Origin: Cheilinus undulatus
Lineage: Eukaryota; Chordata; Actinopteri; Labriformes; Labridae
NCBI RefSeq assembly: GCF_018320785.1
Contig: NC_054868.1
Coordinates: 48,436,874 to 48,500,873 of the forward strand
Direction: 5' to 3'
Length of the DNA: 64,000 nucleotides
Positions 1-11,699 of the stretch are shown here, one piece after another. How positions within the stretch are numbered: the first letter of the stretch is position 1; every line of letters starts with the position of its first letter. The position numbers and the translations under genes were made by a program. The notes under the pieces are model-generated. The model saw only the letters and a program-made list of their open reading frames with translations. It was not told the DNA's origin and ran no database searches.

Positions 1-160
1 AAAAAAATTTAAAAAAATCAATATTTTTGATCAGGACTGAGCTTGATTAAGAGATTTGAACAAAAAAAAAAATGAAAAAAAAAATTATCTGATATATTTT
101 TTACAGCGATTAAAGTTAGTGGCTGTTAACAGCCATAACAGGACCAAAGGGTAGTAAATT

Positions 161-628
161 AGTGTTAATTTATACAGCACTTTTACATTTAATTTTAGTT
201 ATAGTCTTTTGCCAAAAATATCTTTTAGTTTTAGTCATAATTTAGTCATCTAAATTGTTTTAGTTTTAGTCTAGTTTTATTTGATGAAACTTCCCAACAT
301 TTTAGTCGACAAAATTTACAGTAAATTTAGTCGACTGATTGGATCTCTCCCCAACTTACCCCTTCACCACATAGCCAAAGTAGCTGTGATTGGATATATG
401 CCTAACTTGCCCCTACCTTCTACATGACGAAATTAGGTCTGATTGGATAAAATCTCTGTCAAACATTTTTGTCTCGTTTTTATTTGTTGACTAAAATGTC
501 AAATAATTTAGTTTTAGTTGTTGTCTATGTGCACTTGTATTTATTAGTTACTGTCTAGTTTTCATCAGGGGGAAAAAGGCTATTAACGAAAGCTATAACG
601 AAAATAATTAGTCAACAAAATTAACACT
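161..628. mobile_element. Short TIR element, non-autonomous
   Basis: The stretch begins agtgttaattt and ends aaattaacact, an 11-base inverted repeat. It is flanked by gtagtaaatt (151-160) and gtagttaatt (629-638), a nine-of-ten match that looks like a target-site duplication. The interior is T-rich with repeated tttagttttagtc words. I see no coding capacity. Superfamily uncertain; the duplication length is closest to hAT. Confidence 0.55.
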
Positions 629-839
629 GTAGTTAATTTGCCCACAGTGTATTTTTTACCTTTAAAAATTTTTGAAGTCACAATTTTAAAATTTATGTAT
701 ATGAGAGTTATGGTTAAATTAGATGTAAATATCGCCCCCAAGTGGCTACAAAAAGCCATATAGAAACACAAGGGTCAACCCCTCTTAGCAACTAATCAGA
801 ATGTTACCTAGGGCACCAAGGTATGGGGCCGGCCCTGCT

Positions 840-1160
840 TGCTACACATATTCAACGCACCCTTCATCACGCGCACCGAACGCCCTCGAGCAGTGTTGCT
901 AAACTTCTGTGACCTTAAAAATGTCGATTCAAAAAGTTCCCACGGAGGCTGCTGCTCAGCCCGCGGGCCTCGCAGTTGCGCCTGCCCACGTCATGTCACT
1001 CACCCGGCGGCCATTCTTCGTGTCAACTCCCCGCTTCAGGTGAGCACCGGAGGCGGGGGTCGGCGTCCCTCCGTCCACGTCTCCGCTCGGAACACGGAGG
1101 GTCTCGGGGTTGTTCTCCACCGAGGCGAAGAGAATCTCTGCTGCACATGAGTCTGATTTT
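840..1160 (+). promoter_or_regulatory. GC-rich, CpG-containing island (possible promoter of gene 1A)
   Basis: This roughly 320-base block is far richer in G+C and CpG than the AT-rich DNA around it, as expected for a vertebrate CpG-island promoter. It surrounds the candidate first exon at 921-1039. No TATA box is evident. Promoter activity is inferred from composition and position only; there is no transcript evidence. Confidence 0.4.
921..1039 (+). CDS. Candidate first coding exon of GT31 gene 1A
   Basis: An in-frame TAA at 900-902 is followed by ATG at 921 (A at -3) and 39 open codons. The exon ends at ttcag|gtgagc, a strong splice donor at 1040. It ends in phase 2 (119 nt). The large gene 1A exon at 6142 needs an incoming phase-2 exon, so joining them gives a split AGA arginine codon and keeps the frame. 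The encoded N-terminus starts MSIQKVP, is Ala/Pro-rich and ends in basic residues (LTRRPFF), acceptable for the cytosolic tail of a type II Golgi enzyme. I do not recognise the peptide. It could instead be the first exon of another gene, or a chance open frame in a GC island. The implied intron is 5.1 kb. Confidence 0.4.
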
Positions 1161-1749
1161 AGGCTGTAGATTTAAACTCCGTGTTTGTGGGGAGCAGGTG
1201 TCCTCTTTTTATCTGTCCGACCTGCTGGACACCTGGTCTCACATGAATCCCCTCTCTGACTCTGAAATGGGGAGACATGCAGCCTGTAAAAGTTTAGGAG
1301 AAGTGATCACTTCCTGTTTTTAATGCATCTATTTCATGGCTTTTTGGGTCGAAACAAGATGTTGATGATCCAGTGAACTATTTGGACATCCCAGGTTGCC
1401 CTTTTAGTGATTTTTTCCGGGTGGGAGGGTCCTGAAATGCCTTCCCAAGATCAAAGAAAAGTTTTAAATTATCTCTGAATCCAGTTTAGAATCACACTAT
1501 TGCTATTAGGAAAGATTTATTCTGAAATTAAATTAACTTAAAAAATCCTTTAAAAGTTTGATAGTGTTAATTTAGGGGTACAGCTTGTCATGAATTATAA
1601 ACCAATGCATTAATATCCCCTTTGTAGACCCTAAGCTAGCATTCTGACCAGGGACAAAGCCGCACTGTACTTCTATCAAATGATGAGGACGTGTAAAAAG
1701 AACAATGTGTACACTGGTGAAATAGTCACTGGAACAAATTTTGGAATAA
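1161..1749. other. No feature recognised
   Basis: AT-rich DNA downstream of the GC island, inside the putative first intron of gene 1A. I see no coding signature, no clear terminal repeats and no tandem array. Confidence 0.4.
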
Positions 1750-2955
1750 ATTCAAGGCAATGCCAGGCAAGAGCCCCCTGCGTTTGCGATAACGGGTGAT
1801 GAGTGTTTCTCATCACTGTGGAGGAATTTTGACCCACTCTTCTTCACAGCATTGCTTTAACTCAGCCATATTGGAGAGTTTTCCGGCATGAACTGCCGTT
1901 AAAGGTCACGCCACAGCATCTCAGTTGGATTTAAGTCCACTCCAAAAATTTAATTTAGTTTTTCTTGAGCCATTGAGAGGTGGGCTTGCAGGTGTATTTC
2001 GGGTCGTTGTCCTGCTGCATAACCCATGAGCTTGAGGGCATATACTGATGGCCGGACGTTCGCCTTCAGGATTTTTCTGGTCAACAGCAGAATTCATTGT
2101 TCCATCGATCACAGCAAGTGGTCCAGGTCCTGAAGCAGCAAAGCAGCCTCAGACCATCACACTGACACCACCATGTTTGACTGTTGGCATGATGTTCTTT
2201 TTATCAAATGCTGTGTTATTTTTACACCCGATGTGACGGGACTCAAACCTTCCAAAATGTTCAACTTTTGTCTCGTCAGTCCACAGAATATTTCTCCAAA
2301 AGTCTCTTGGATCATCAAGATGTTTCTTGGAAAATGTGAGACGAGCCTTTGTGCTCTTGTTGGTCAGCAGTGGTTTTGGCCTTGGAACTCTCCCATGGGT
2401 GCCATTTTTGCCCAGTGTCTTTCTTATGGTTGAGTCTTGAACACTGACCTTAACTGAGGTCAGTGAGGCTTTCAGGTCTTTGGATGTCCTTCTAGGTTCT
2501 TTTGTGACCTACTGGATGAGTCGTGGTTGCACTCTCAGAATGATTTTGGTTGGCTGACCACTCCTGGGAAGGTTCACCACTGTTCCTTGTTTTCTCCATT
2601 TGTGGATAATGGCTCTGACTGTGGTTTGCTGGAGTCCCAAAGCCTTGGAAATGGCTTTGTAACCTTTTCCAGACTGATGGGTTCTAATCACTTTGTTTTT
2701 TCATTTGTTCTTGAATTTCTTTGGCTCGTGGCATGATGCGTTTCTTTTTGAGATCTTGTAGCCTACTTCACTTTGTCTGACAGTTTCTGTTTAAGTGATT
2801 TTTTGATTCAACAAATCTGGCGGTAATCAGGCATGGGTGTGGCCAGTGAGATTGAACTCAGCTTTACAAAAACTGTGGTTAATTACAGTTAACTCATGAT
2901 TTAACAAGGGGGCAATTACTTTTTCACACAGGGCCAGAGAGGTTTGGATTTTTTC
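1750..2955 (-). mobile_element. Decayed Tc1/mariner transposon
   Basis: Read on the minus strand, 2691-2509 encodes a Tc1-type N-terminal helix-turn-helix: a GKGYKAISKALGL helix, then TVRAIIHKWRK and the PRSGQPTK linker typical of Tc1 transposases. Downstream on that strand (2112 to about 1780) lie frame-broken pieces of the DDE domain, including a VIDGTMNS motif. The right end reads tttttcacacagggcc, a familiar Tc1-like terminal motif. I could not find the matching left end, so the copy is truncated. Frameshifts and stops make it inactive. Confidence 0.8.
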
Positions 2956-3093
2956 CTCCCTTAAAAAATTAAATAATCTTTCAAACACTGCATTTTCCAT
3001 TTACTTGGGTTGTCTTTGTGAAATATAAAAATTGTTTTGATGATCCGAAACATTTAAGTGTGATAAATATGCAAAAAAACTCAGGAATCAGAA

Positions 3094-4251
3094 AGGGGAG
3101 AGTGGGGTGAATTGTGCCAGTTTCTACTCAAAGGGACTTTAAAGTGAGGCCATGACAGTAATGCCTCCAACTTAAGTATGTACATATATTTCAGGATGTG
3201 TTGCAACCTTGAGAACAATAACTTTGGATCTGAAATAAACTGTTTAAGAAATGTAGCTTTCGGAAAGAAGTGATGTTGTGGCACAACTTGCCCCGGGGTA
3301 AGTTGTGCCTTTGGGGAGAATATGTTGGGGTAAATTGTGCCAATGATTATTGAAGATTATTGAAGTAAAACAGAACATTTTAATCTCATAAACTGTAATG
3401 CTTTATAAAAGCAAGACAAATTCAATACAAAATTACTCATTTAAGGTTTATTTAGATATCATCACCCTATTAAACTATTGGCATAAGTCATATTTTCTAG
3501 TTTTTTGGAAAACAAAAAACGTAAACGAATCATTTCAGGCAAAAAGGCTTTGGCAATAGATGCCTGTTGACATACATAGAACGCTGTCTGTCATTTATGT
3601 AACATATAAGAATAAACTGACTTAGGCTGATTTCTGAACATCTCATTGTGACTTAGGCCACTTAAAAACTGAATAAAACTGCTCTTTCATTACAGTGCAA
3701 ACTCAAAACTGAAATCAGTGTGAGCTAAATTAAACAAATGGCAGGTAAATCAAACACTGATGAGGCATGCCCATCTCCTCACTCCTCCAGCTGTTCTCGG
3801 CCCTTCTTTGCTGGGTTCTAGGTGTGCAGGTCTCGGTGTGTGGTTGTGTGGATTTGTTAGGGTGGGTGTGTCGGTGTGTCTGGGATTTGTGTCTCTGGGT
3901 GCGTGGGTCTGGATTTGTGGGTATTTGGGTCTGGTTGTGTGGGTGTCAGGGTTTGAGTGTGTCTGTGGGTCTGGGTTTGTAGGTGTGCCACTGTTTTCAA
4001 ACTTGTCTATAATTGTTCAGACACAACAATCAAAAACCTTGATCATAGAAATCTTACTTTGAAAGGCAAAAAGCAGTTTTTGAGCTAAAATGTGCTTACC
4101 TCTCATGCCATATGTCTCTTTTTTATGCAGGTTGTGTAAAATGGATGGCTCTTCAAAAATATGTGGTCACATGACCAATTTCTTCTATGATTTTCTATAA
4201 ACAAGGGGTGGCACTACTTCCCCCCTGGCACAAATCAGCCCACTCTCCCCT
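3094..4251. mobile_element. TIR element with GT-rich minisatellite core, copy 1
   Basis: It starts aggggagagtggggtgaatt and ends in the near inverse (aatcagcccactctcccct), giving terminal inverted repeats of about 25-30 bases. A closely similar element lies at 19383-20604, and a third begins at 63400. All contain a GT-rich tract (here 3818-4000) built of gtgtgtgggtctgg-like words. No transposase is visible and no clear target-site duplication was found, so I leave the superfamily open. Confidence 0.7.
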
Positions 4252-4310
4252 ATCTGTAAGCACATGCACATTTCATAAGCAGACCTCAGCACATGTTTTG
4301 ATTAATATTC

Positions 4311-4489
4311 TTTTTAAAGATTATTTTCAGGGCATTTTTTGCCTTTATTTAGACAGCAAACATGGGGAGAGAGAACTGGGGAAGACATGCACCATAAATG
4401 GGACTGGGAATTGATCCCGACCAGTGCATCGAGGATTACAGCTTCTGCTTTGGGTCCTCTGCTCCCACCAAGCTGAACTGGCACCCGGC
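4311..4489 (-). mobile_element. tRNA-derived SINE (minus strand)
   Basis: On the minus strand the element starts with a tRNA-like head: an A-box-like stretch around 4470 (cagttcagcttggtgg) and a B-box-like ggatcaattcccagtc near 4415. A body with gcatgtcttccccag and aaataaaggcaaaaaa follows. The order matches a widespread teleost SINE body also seen at 30638-30809. It is degenerate and not a functional tRNA. Confidence 0.65.
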
Positions 4490-4743
4490 TTTTTTTGTTG
4501 TCTTTTCCAAAATTAATCAGGCCAATCAAACAACTTGGTATTTAGTTCTACCATTTATGCAACTTAAAAAATAAACCTGAGACACTTTTTTAGGACTAAA
4601 AGTTATTCATCTTCAACATGTAGGTATGTTGGCTCTTAAAGTGAAACTTCTCCATCTTTCCTCAAATGGTATATTGATCTGATAATGCTTTAATTATCCA
4701 TTTGTATTTTTCCACCTGAAAACAGTTTCTAAATATCCAACCA

Positions 4744-5709
4744 GGGCTGGGAAATTCATTACAAATTAGATTAAATCGCAATATGGCCTGCTGCAATTTA
4801 CAAATCACAGAAGTTGCAATATTTCTAGAACTTTAAATGTGTCAAAACACCAGTTTAATACATTCATTTTTGCAGCAGCAGAGATTTTATAAACATTATG
4901 CAAATATTTAAGTGTCAGGGTTCAAGTGTCAGTGTCAAAAATCCTCCTTTTCATGTTTTATGTATGTTTGTCTCAATCAACATGAGTGACATAGAAATAA
5001 TAATCCCCCTCAATAAAGCAATTGATAACACATTTGCAATATGAGCAAAAATAACTGCAATTAGATATTTCATTCTATCTAATATTGATGAAGCTTAGCG
5101 TTAGTTCAATGAAGTCATACCCCCAGCCACAATTGGCCGATAGCCAGCTGATACCAATTGTCACCTCCCAGCTCCCGCAGCCAATCACAGCTCTTTCTAT
5201 AAACACAGCATTGTATTTAAATATGACGTAATTCTCACTAATCCCTGCTTGTGTTAACGCTGATGCACCTCACTGGTACTGCTGTCAAGGCTTCACTTCC
5301 CCCCACCCCAGCCACCTCCTTTATAGCCTAAAGCTTGTTGCACCCTCATATTCAGATTCATGGCACTATGGATTAATTTCTTCTGAAATAATTTCATTGT
5401 TTTCAGTACATTGTCATAAATGTCTCTGCTTGACTAACCCAGGAGCATCTTTACAGCAGAGCCTTCTCCACCAAGTAAAACTAAAATGGTTAAATGCGTG
5501 ATAATAGTGTTCCTGAATGAATGTAGCTTATCATACAGAATGATTTATTACTTGAATTTGTTGAAAAAATACATAAGATGATGAACCTGGTAACAATATG
5601 CATATTAAATCACAATCGCAATATTGGAAAAAAAAGTCAGATTATTTTTGCAAATTTTTATATATCCGATTGCAATTAGATTTTTTTTTCCCAAACTGGT
5701 TCAGCCCTT
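4744..5709. mobile_element. TIR element ending in agggctg / cagccct
   Basis: The left end reads cagggctgggaaattc and the right end ggttcagcccttttt, short inverted termini. Sub-terminal cgcaatat / attgcaatta words recur at both sides. No coding capacity is seen. Unit B retains only the right-hand part (from about 45725), so the left boundary of the segmental duplication falls inside this element. Confidence 0.5.
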
Positions 5710-6141
5710 TTTTAATCTATAAAATATTGTGTTGGTTATTATATTAAATAATTTTCTACTTGTGTTGAAAACTGTATAACATTAAGGATTTATATAACTT
5801 ATTAATATTGATAATAACAATAATTGCATTTTAAATCAGATTCGCAATATTGGAAAAAAAAATTGCAAATAGAACATTTTCCAAAATTGTCACCTCAAAT
5901 CTTGCTGCAAAGGGATTCATTGGCCACAAGGCTAGATGCAATACGTGTGCATGTTACGCTCAGCTGCAGGACCTTGTGGAAGAGTTTGCATCGCTGTATG
6001 ATTAGTGCAAATCTTATAGGTTGCTGATGGCCGCCTGCTGATAAGTTCTATTAGCAGGCATAGCCATTCTTCATTGGTCTAACTGTGTTCTTCTAGTAAT
6101 GTGAACTTAGTGGTGTTGATTTGTTTTTCTTGTGTTTTCAG

Positions 6142-7345
6142 AAATCTCAGTGAAGGTCATCAAAAGAAGCCTATTTTCCAATCCTGGTTCCAGTTCCTGC
6201 TCCTGTTTTGTTTTCTACTCTTCATCTTGTGTTACACTGTGTCCCAGAGCACGCCATCATGGTGGGACAGTCTCCCCCTGCATCAACACTATCACAGGTT
6301 TTTCAATCGGACCAGACAGATTGTTCTACCTCCTCCTTTTTTCAGAGTTAAACCTCAGGAAATACTTAAAACCACTGCTGTACCAGCTATTGTCACATCT
6401 ACAAAAACGTCTACCAAAGCACCTATAATAGCACCTACTAAACCACCTACAGAACCACCTACCAAAGCACCAACTGTACCCACTGCTGTTACACCTCCTT
6501 GGCCTCAGTACCACCAAGCCTACCCACGAAACTACCACTTTATAATGGATAAACCAGAGGTGTGCAGGAACCAGACGCCTTTTCTAGTTTTGATGATTCC
6601 AGTCGCACCAGGAAATATTGCAGCACGGGACGCCATCCGTCAAACATGGGGCAAAGAAAAGAAAGTACAGGGCGAGGTGGTGCTCACTCTGTTCATGCTG
6701 GGACTATCTGGAGGAGCTAATATCGAGCAGCAGCAGCAGAAGCTCAAAGAGGAGGATCTGGAACATCACGACCTGATCCAGAGTGACTTTATGGACACTT
6801 ACAAAAATCTAACTATCAAGACAATGGTGATCATGGACTGGCTGGCGACACGCTGCCCTACAGCCGCCTACGCCATGAAAGTTGACTCTGATATGTTCCT
6901 GAACATTGACAATCTAGTGATCATGCTGCAGAGGCCGGGCATCCCGAGGCTGAACTACCTTACAGGGATGCTCATGTGGAACCGGCCGGTGTTGCGGTCA
7001 AAGAACTCCAAGTGGTACGTCCCAGAGGAGATGTACCCAGAGCCAAGGTACCCAACCTACACTCTAGGCATGGGATATGTCTTCTCCAATGATCTTCCTG
7101 AGAAATTTGTGAATGTGTCAAAATCAATAAAGCCTTTCAACATTGAGGACGCGTACATTGGAATGTGCATGAAAAAACTTGGACTGAATCCCTCATCGCC
7201 ACCAAATCCCTCCCAGTTTCAGGCCTACAACTCAAAATACAACCGCTGCTCCTTCTCTAAGGTCATCACCTACATCCTTGGGTCTTCAAAACAACTAATA
7301 GACTTCTGGACAGACTTAAAGAAGCCAGGACCGCCTTGTCCATAA
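6142..7345 (+). CDS. GT31 beta-1,3-galactosyltransferase-like gene 1A, main coding exon
   Basis: A splice acceptor (tgtgttttcag) ends at 6141, and the open frame runs to TAA at 7343-7345. No ATG exists in frame upstream of 6142 within this exon (6101 is GTG, in the intron), so the start lies in an earlier exon. The order is: short basic tail, a membrane anchor at about 6185-6241 (WFQFLLLFCFLL), a Thr/Pro-rich stem at 6368-6505, then the GT31 catalytic domain. Family motifs are PFLVLMIPVAPG, RQTWG (6638-6652), the metal/UDP-binding DSD (6884-6892) and EDAYIG (7145-7162). N-glycosylation sites include NRT, NQT, NLT and NVS. Known family members transfer galactose (some GlcNAc) from UDP-sugar to glycans in the Golgi lumen; donor and acceptor here are inferred, closest to B3GALT1/2/5-type enzymes. 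It is intact and is the paralogue of 46230-47421. Confidence 0.93.
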
Positions 7346-7818
7346 AAAGGCAACTAAAGATGCTCTAAGATCTCACTTTGGTGTCAGGGGTCGGGAGGCA
7401 GGGGATTGGGAGTATTTATTTATAGATTTCTACTGTTCTGGTTTACAGTGTTTCTGCCTTGCTCATGAGAATATAGATTGTGGTATCAGGGAAATTTTTG
7501 ACTACTGAAGTTGCTGTTAAGATTTGTTTTGATGAGCTGGCCTCATGAGTTTAGAGAAACATGACTATCTCGTGTCTGACTACAAATTTCTGCAAATTGC
7601 AGAGTGTGATTATGCTTTATGAAGGTAGCAATGAATCAAAAGGGATGGAAAAATGTATTCTTATGAAAAAACTACTGGTTTAAGATGTTAAATCAATGCA
7701 AAAGATATGAAAAGGTTTTTTTCTCAGGGCACCTTTATGCAATAGATGAAAAAGCCGTTTACAGAAAAGTGATTATCTCTTTTTTCTGTTGAATGTAATT
7801 TGTCAAATTTAAATTGAC

Positions 7819-7824
7819 ATTAAA
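7819..7824 (+). terminator. Putative polyadenylation signal of gene 1A (ATTAAA)
   Basis: ATTAAA lies about 475 bases after the stop codon, in a region well conserved with unit B. There the equivalent hexamer is canonical AATAAA (47901-47906). The cleavage site is not identifiable from sequence alone. Confidence 0.4.
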
Positions 7825-7975
7825 AAATTTTCAAAAACACTGAGCACACTTTTGGAAAAGGTTTTGTTCAAGACATCAAACCCAAGCAGCAACATTTGGT
7901 GTTAAAAATGAAGATCATGCAGAACTTAAAAATAACGCAGGTCCTCAAATGCCTAGACACCGCAATTTTATATCC

Positions 7976-8115
7976 GTCACAGAGGTCTCCAAAACATGCC
8001 TGTAAAGTTTGTTGCTAAAAAACACTCCAGCACTGGATTTTTTTCAAGTCTAAAAACCCCTCTGTTTCAGCCCTGCTCAGAATGCTGTTTCCATGTCTGT
8101 GGCCTTGCTGCCACG
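7976..8115. mobile_element. Remnant of a dispersed element, truncated in unit A
   Basis: Begins cagaggtctccaaaacatgc and matches the interior of 50357-50820 in unit B, where both ends survive. Unit A has lost the left end and everything after the gtctgtggc motif. A further fragment of the same element type is at 10293-10380. Confidence 0.6.
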
Positions 8116-8194
8116 GCACTCTTTAATCAGCAAATAACTGTTAACAGATAGCATCTCATAGAAATTGTGCAATCTAGCACTGTTTGATCTAGAG

Positions 8195-8722
8195 GGTGGG
8201 GTTCTCAATTGGTCTAGCCTCAGGACCCATCACCTCTTAAATGTGCAATCACGACCCTAAAATATTTTCAACAACTTCTATTAATTAACAAATAATATTG
8301 AAGTTTATACCACAAATAGAACAAAACATGACTGAACAAAAGGACAGGACAAGCATGCAACTGTAGAAACTTTAAAACAGCGTACATGAATACATTGCAA
8401 TTTGTTCCATTCTCTATGGTAAGGCATGCATTTTGATAGTTTACTTGATATTTTGAGAGATTAATGAATGAAAATGAGATAACCTGTTTTGTTTCCTCCA
8501 GAAAAGGAGTTAAATAAGTTTAGATCTTAATAAAACCACCCAAATGTTCTCGCTATCATGGAAAATCAGAGTAAAATAAAATGAATGGATGTATGTCTGC
8601 TCATGCCGTCTGTTCATCATGAACTCAATGCCACAGCTTTTTCCAGGCTCACCTTCAGGGACCCAGTAAAACCAGTTTGGCGACCCACTTTTGGGTCATG
8701 ACCCACCAGTTGAGAACCACTG
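8195..8722. mobile_element. hAT-like non-autonomous element
   Basis: The right end gggtcatgacccaccagttgagaaccactg is the inverse of a classic hAT/Charlie-type end. The left end carries ggttctcaattgg and ggacccatcacc. Imperfect 8-base flanks atctagag (8187-8194) and ctctagaa (8723-8730) fit a hAT target duplication. The same insertion exists in B at 50930-51457, so it predates the segmental duplication. Confidence 0.7.
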
Positions 8723-9360
8723 CTCTAGAAAATAGTGATGAAGTCAAATGGAGACAGTGTCAGGCTACACTTGCATATAACCAAAGTAACAGCATTCAAC
8801 ACGGGAACTAAAGGGTTAATCAGCAAAGAGGATTGAAGACCGACAGAGAGAGCATTGCCAATGTTAGCCACATTCTGTAAGCGGTGATGCACCAGATAAA
8901 GGAAGTGTTTTTTTCTTAATTTTAGACCAGTAGAGTTAACTATTATTTACCTTTAAATAGCTATGAAGTGATTCACCTAACATCCTAACATAACCAATCA
9001 TCGTCCACATGTTTACTCAATAGAGGTTTGCAATGAGTTGCTTTCTCTTATGGTTCAAAGACCAGCCTGAAGATATTGTACATCCTCATGAAACATCTCT
9101 CAAAAGTAAGATCTGCACCAGCATGGATCAGAGTGAAAGCTCCGTTTGTGACCCTAAACCTCAGTTCAGATAAAAAGAAATACTGGACAGGTAAAGCTAG
9201 TGAGGAGGAAATCTGAGAACACTCAGATCAGTGAACACGATGCCTGATAACAGCAAAAAAAGGAGGTTGATCTTTGATAAGATAGATTTCTTTTCAAAAC
9301 AACTCTGAGGGCACAAAGTAACGGAAACTAAAACCAGACAAAGAAAAACAAAGATAAGAT
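8723..9360. other. Conserved between units but unrecognised
   Basis: Mostly AT-rich spacer shared with B (51458 to about 52088) at high similarity. I see no open frame, terminal repeats or array. Conservation is explained by recent duplication and is not evidence of function. Confidence 0.5.
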
Positions 9361-9417
9361 TATGAGGAAGTTTTTAATTCTGTTGGCCCAGTGTGTCTTC
9401 TTTGCCACCTTTTGTAA

Positions 9418-9790
9418 TGTCAGGATGCCAGAAAACAAATAAGAAAAACGGAAAAATAAGCTAATGGTTGCCACATGGCACAAAAATGTCAAGTGCCAAA
9501 GATTGGTGAAAAGTGCAGAAAATTAAGAAAAAGTCTTTAAAAGTGAGGAAAAAAGTGGCAAAACTTGATTTGAAGTGGCTAATATGGGATAAAAGTGGCA
9601 AAACTTAATATAAAGTAGCTGAAATGGGTAAAAGGTCTTTAAAAGTGAGGACAAAAGTGACAAAACTTAATTTAAAGTAACTGAAATGGGTGAAAAATCT
9701 TTAATAGTGAGGAAAAAGTGGCCAAACTTGATTTGAAGTGGCAAAAAGAGACTCAAATGGGTAGGAGCAAAACAATGGGTTAAACGGGTA
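9418..9790 (+). repeat. A-tract minisatellite, about 62-base units (3 units)
   Basis: After a leader reading tcaggatgccagaaaaca, units of roughly 60-100 bases begin with ctttaaaagtgagg-like words (about 9532, 9631, 9696). They contain gtggcaaaacttgatt and gctgaaatgggt. The corresponding B array (52200-52810) has about eight units, so the array has changed size since the duplication. Confidence 0.8.
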
Positions 9791-10117
9791 ACTTTACAGA
9801 GACTGAAGTTATACAAGGATCACGAGGACATTTCTCTTTCTGTTGGCTGATTGCCCAGTTTGTCTACTTTATCACAGCTTATGTTCAAGGAATAGGTGCG
9901 GCTGAAACGTTGTTTAGTTATCAAAATACTTTCTTGCTTTGCTTGAATGGGCCAGGCAGTCAGAGAGTCTTTAAAATTAACTTTAAAGTTTTTATAAAGA
10001 CTCATACAGGAAAAGAAGAGCAAGAATATTTACTCTCATCAGAGCAGAAAAGTGAATTATATATGTATTCATTCTCAAGCATGATAAAGCCCTTTTTAAG
10101 ATACCTTTTTAAGGTGG

Positions 10118-10540
10118 TGATAATAATGTGGATGGACACATGAAACTAAACCATTTGGGAAGTAATGTAGATGCCAGGGTGCCAGAAAATAAATTAGAAG
10201 AAACTATGACACATTTGGTGAAAAATAATGACACAAAAATGGGCAACAAGTGGTGAAGATGGGTTGAAAGTGGCAAACTAGCTTGGGGGTCTGGTACTCG
10301 AGGGTTCTGTGCACAGGTCAGGGGCACATTTTTGTTAAAAAAAAAAGCCTGAGAAAGGGATTTTTGCATAATATGTCCCAATTAAATGGACTAAAAGTGG
10401 CAACAAAAAAGTGGAAAAATGTGGCATAACCTGGTTTTAATTGGCACAGCAGTTGTGAAAATGGGTAAAACTGACAAAAGTTGTAAAAGAACGGTGGCAA
10501 AAATGGAATAAAAGTGGTCTTGGTCTCACAGCGACTCGCT
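10118..10540 (+). repeat. Second A-tract array with shared leader, plus element fragment
   Basis: The leader (taatgtggatg, ccatttgggaagtaatgt, gggtgccagaaaataaa) also occurs in related form at 23828-23945. gtggcaaa-type repeats follow. Within it, 10293-10380 resembles the right end of the element at 50357-50820 (gcacatttttgtta, cataatatgt). Unit B lacks that fragment and much of the array (53166-53370). Confidence 0.65.
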
Positions 10541-10599
10541 CTTGCATCACCGTTGCTTGACTGTGAATTGGAGGGGAAGTGAATGCTCTTCTTGCCAAT

Positions 10600-10685
10600 A
10601 TGCAATCTTTGGTAGATGCCGAGGTCGCGGCAAAAATTGAAGGAAGAAACATTCAGCAAAGAGGAGAGCACATTTCTAAATTAAG
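10600..10685 (+). CDS. Candidate alternative first coding exon of GT31 gene 2A
   Basis: ATG at 10600 opens 28 codons and ends at aattaag|gtaagt, a near-perfect donor, in phase 2. Joined to the gene 2 acceptor at 17296, the split codon is AGA, followed by GTA and the gene 2 ATG in frame. It would therefore extend the protein N-terminally (MQSLVDAEVAAKIE...). The B copy (53458-53543) keeps the ATG, frame, donor and phase, but its four base differences are all amino-acid changing, which argues against strong constraint. A one-base deletion just upstream in B does not affect this ATG. I do not recognise the peptide, and it may be a chance exon. Confidence 0.3.
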
Positions 10686-11699
10686 GTAAGTTTTTAATGT
10701 GAGTTAGTAGACAGCCAACATTGTTCATCTCTCCTGAGCCCACGGCTCGGTCACACCGTGTGTCTGCCGTGTCTGTGTCGTTTCAGTCACAGACTCACCA
10801 CTCTGATATAAAACTAAAACACAGACACGCCTGTCACATCAGTCAGTTATACATCCTGCCTTTTTCAGACAACTCTCCACTCAGAGTTTTTCTCTGAGGT
10901 CTGAGCATGTTTGATAAGCAGGGATCTGATCCTGTACGTGAGTCTGCTCAGTGATGCTGTCTGTCTCAAGCGTGCTGTGCATAACAGAGATGGTAAATTC
11001 AGACAGAATCTCACTCGATTGGGGACGAAAATCTCCCACACAGAAGTCAAGATAACTCATGTGCATGTACTTTAACATTTGGTTAGACGTGTTTAAAACA
11101 CTCCAGTCAGACATGAATCATAAAGGATGAAGATGATCTAAAAGAGAGGAGATTAAACTTCTACTCAGGATTTAGCCTGGATAGACTCATTATTATGTTT
11201 CTGTTGAAGTGTGACTTAAAATAGCCTGTTGGCTGTTATAGAGGTCTGAATTTGTTTTTCATTTATCTGGGATGGTATATAGAATAAAATACTTCACAAC
11301 TAATTAATCTAGCTACTTTTTTTTTTTTTAAAAAAGTAAAAACCAGTGAAAACACACTACAGTATAGGAAATAAAGATTTTGAAGCTCTGAATTTTCTGA
11401 GGGTGGGCCCCAGACCCCCCACACATTGCTAAAGTAAATCTTACATGCATGGGTACAAAGTGGTTTGCTTTTTGGTAGGCTACTGCAAGGCTAAAAAGAA
11501 CAATGGTGTTGAGTGAAGGCAAGACAAATCTGTCAATCTCTCTGAAAAACATTTTTCAGTTCATAAATTTAGCTTAATGGACTTCTTTATTTGTCCTGCT
11601 CAAATCAAACCAAACCAGTAAAATGGTGAACAACTTAAAGCTATAATCCCATCTGCTATCTTTAACTTTTGAACAAAGGAGATTAAGGAGAGTATAAAC
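10686..11699. other. Intergenic or intronic, unit A; nothing recognised
   Basis: Shared with B (53544-54447), apart from a B deletion of about 130 bases around 11195-11315. No coding signature or terminal repeats seen. Confidence 0.5.

Noticed and set aside
3818-4000. Interstitial telomeric repeat
   Set aside because: GT-rich, but no run of TTAGGG units; it is part of the TIR element.
6101-6141. Extension of gene 1A upstream to 6101
   Set aside because: The codon at 6101 is GTG, and the stretch ends in a clear acceptor (tgtgttttcag). Small indels in unit B shift this part, so it is intron.
9362-9442. A 26-codon ATG frame (MRKFLILL...) that looks like a signal peptide, also in unit B
   Set aside because: It overlaps the dispersed leader of the A-tract arrays and stops immediately; a chance frame is more likely.
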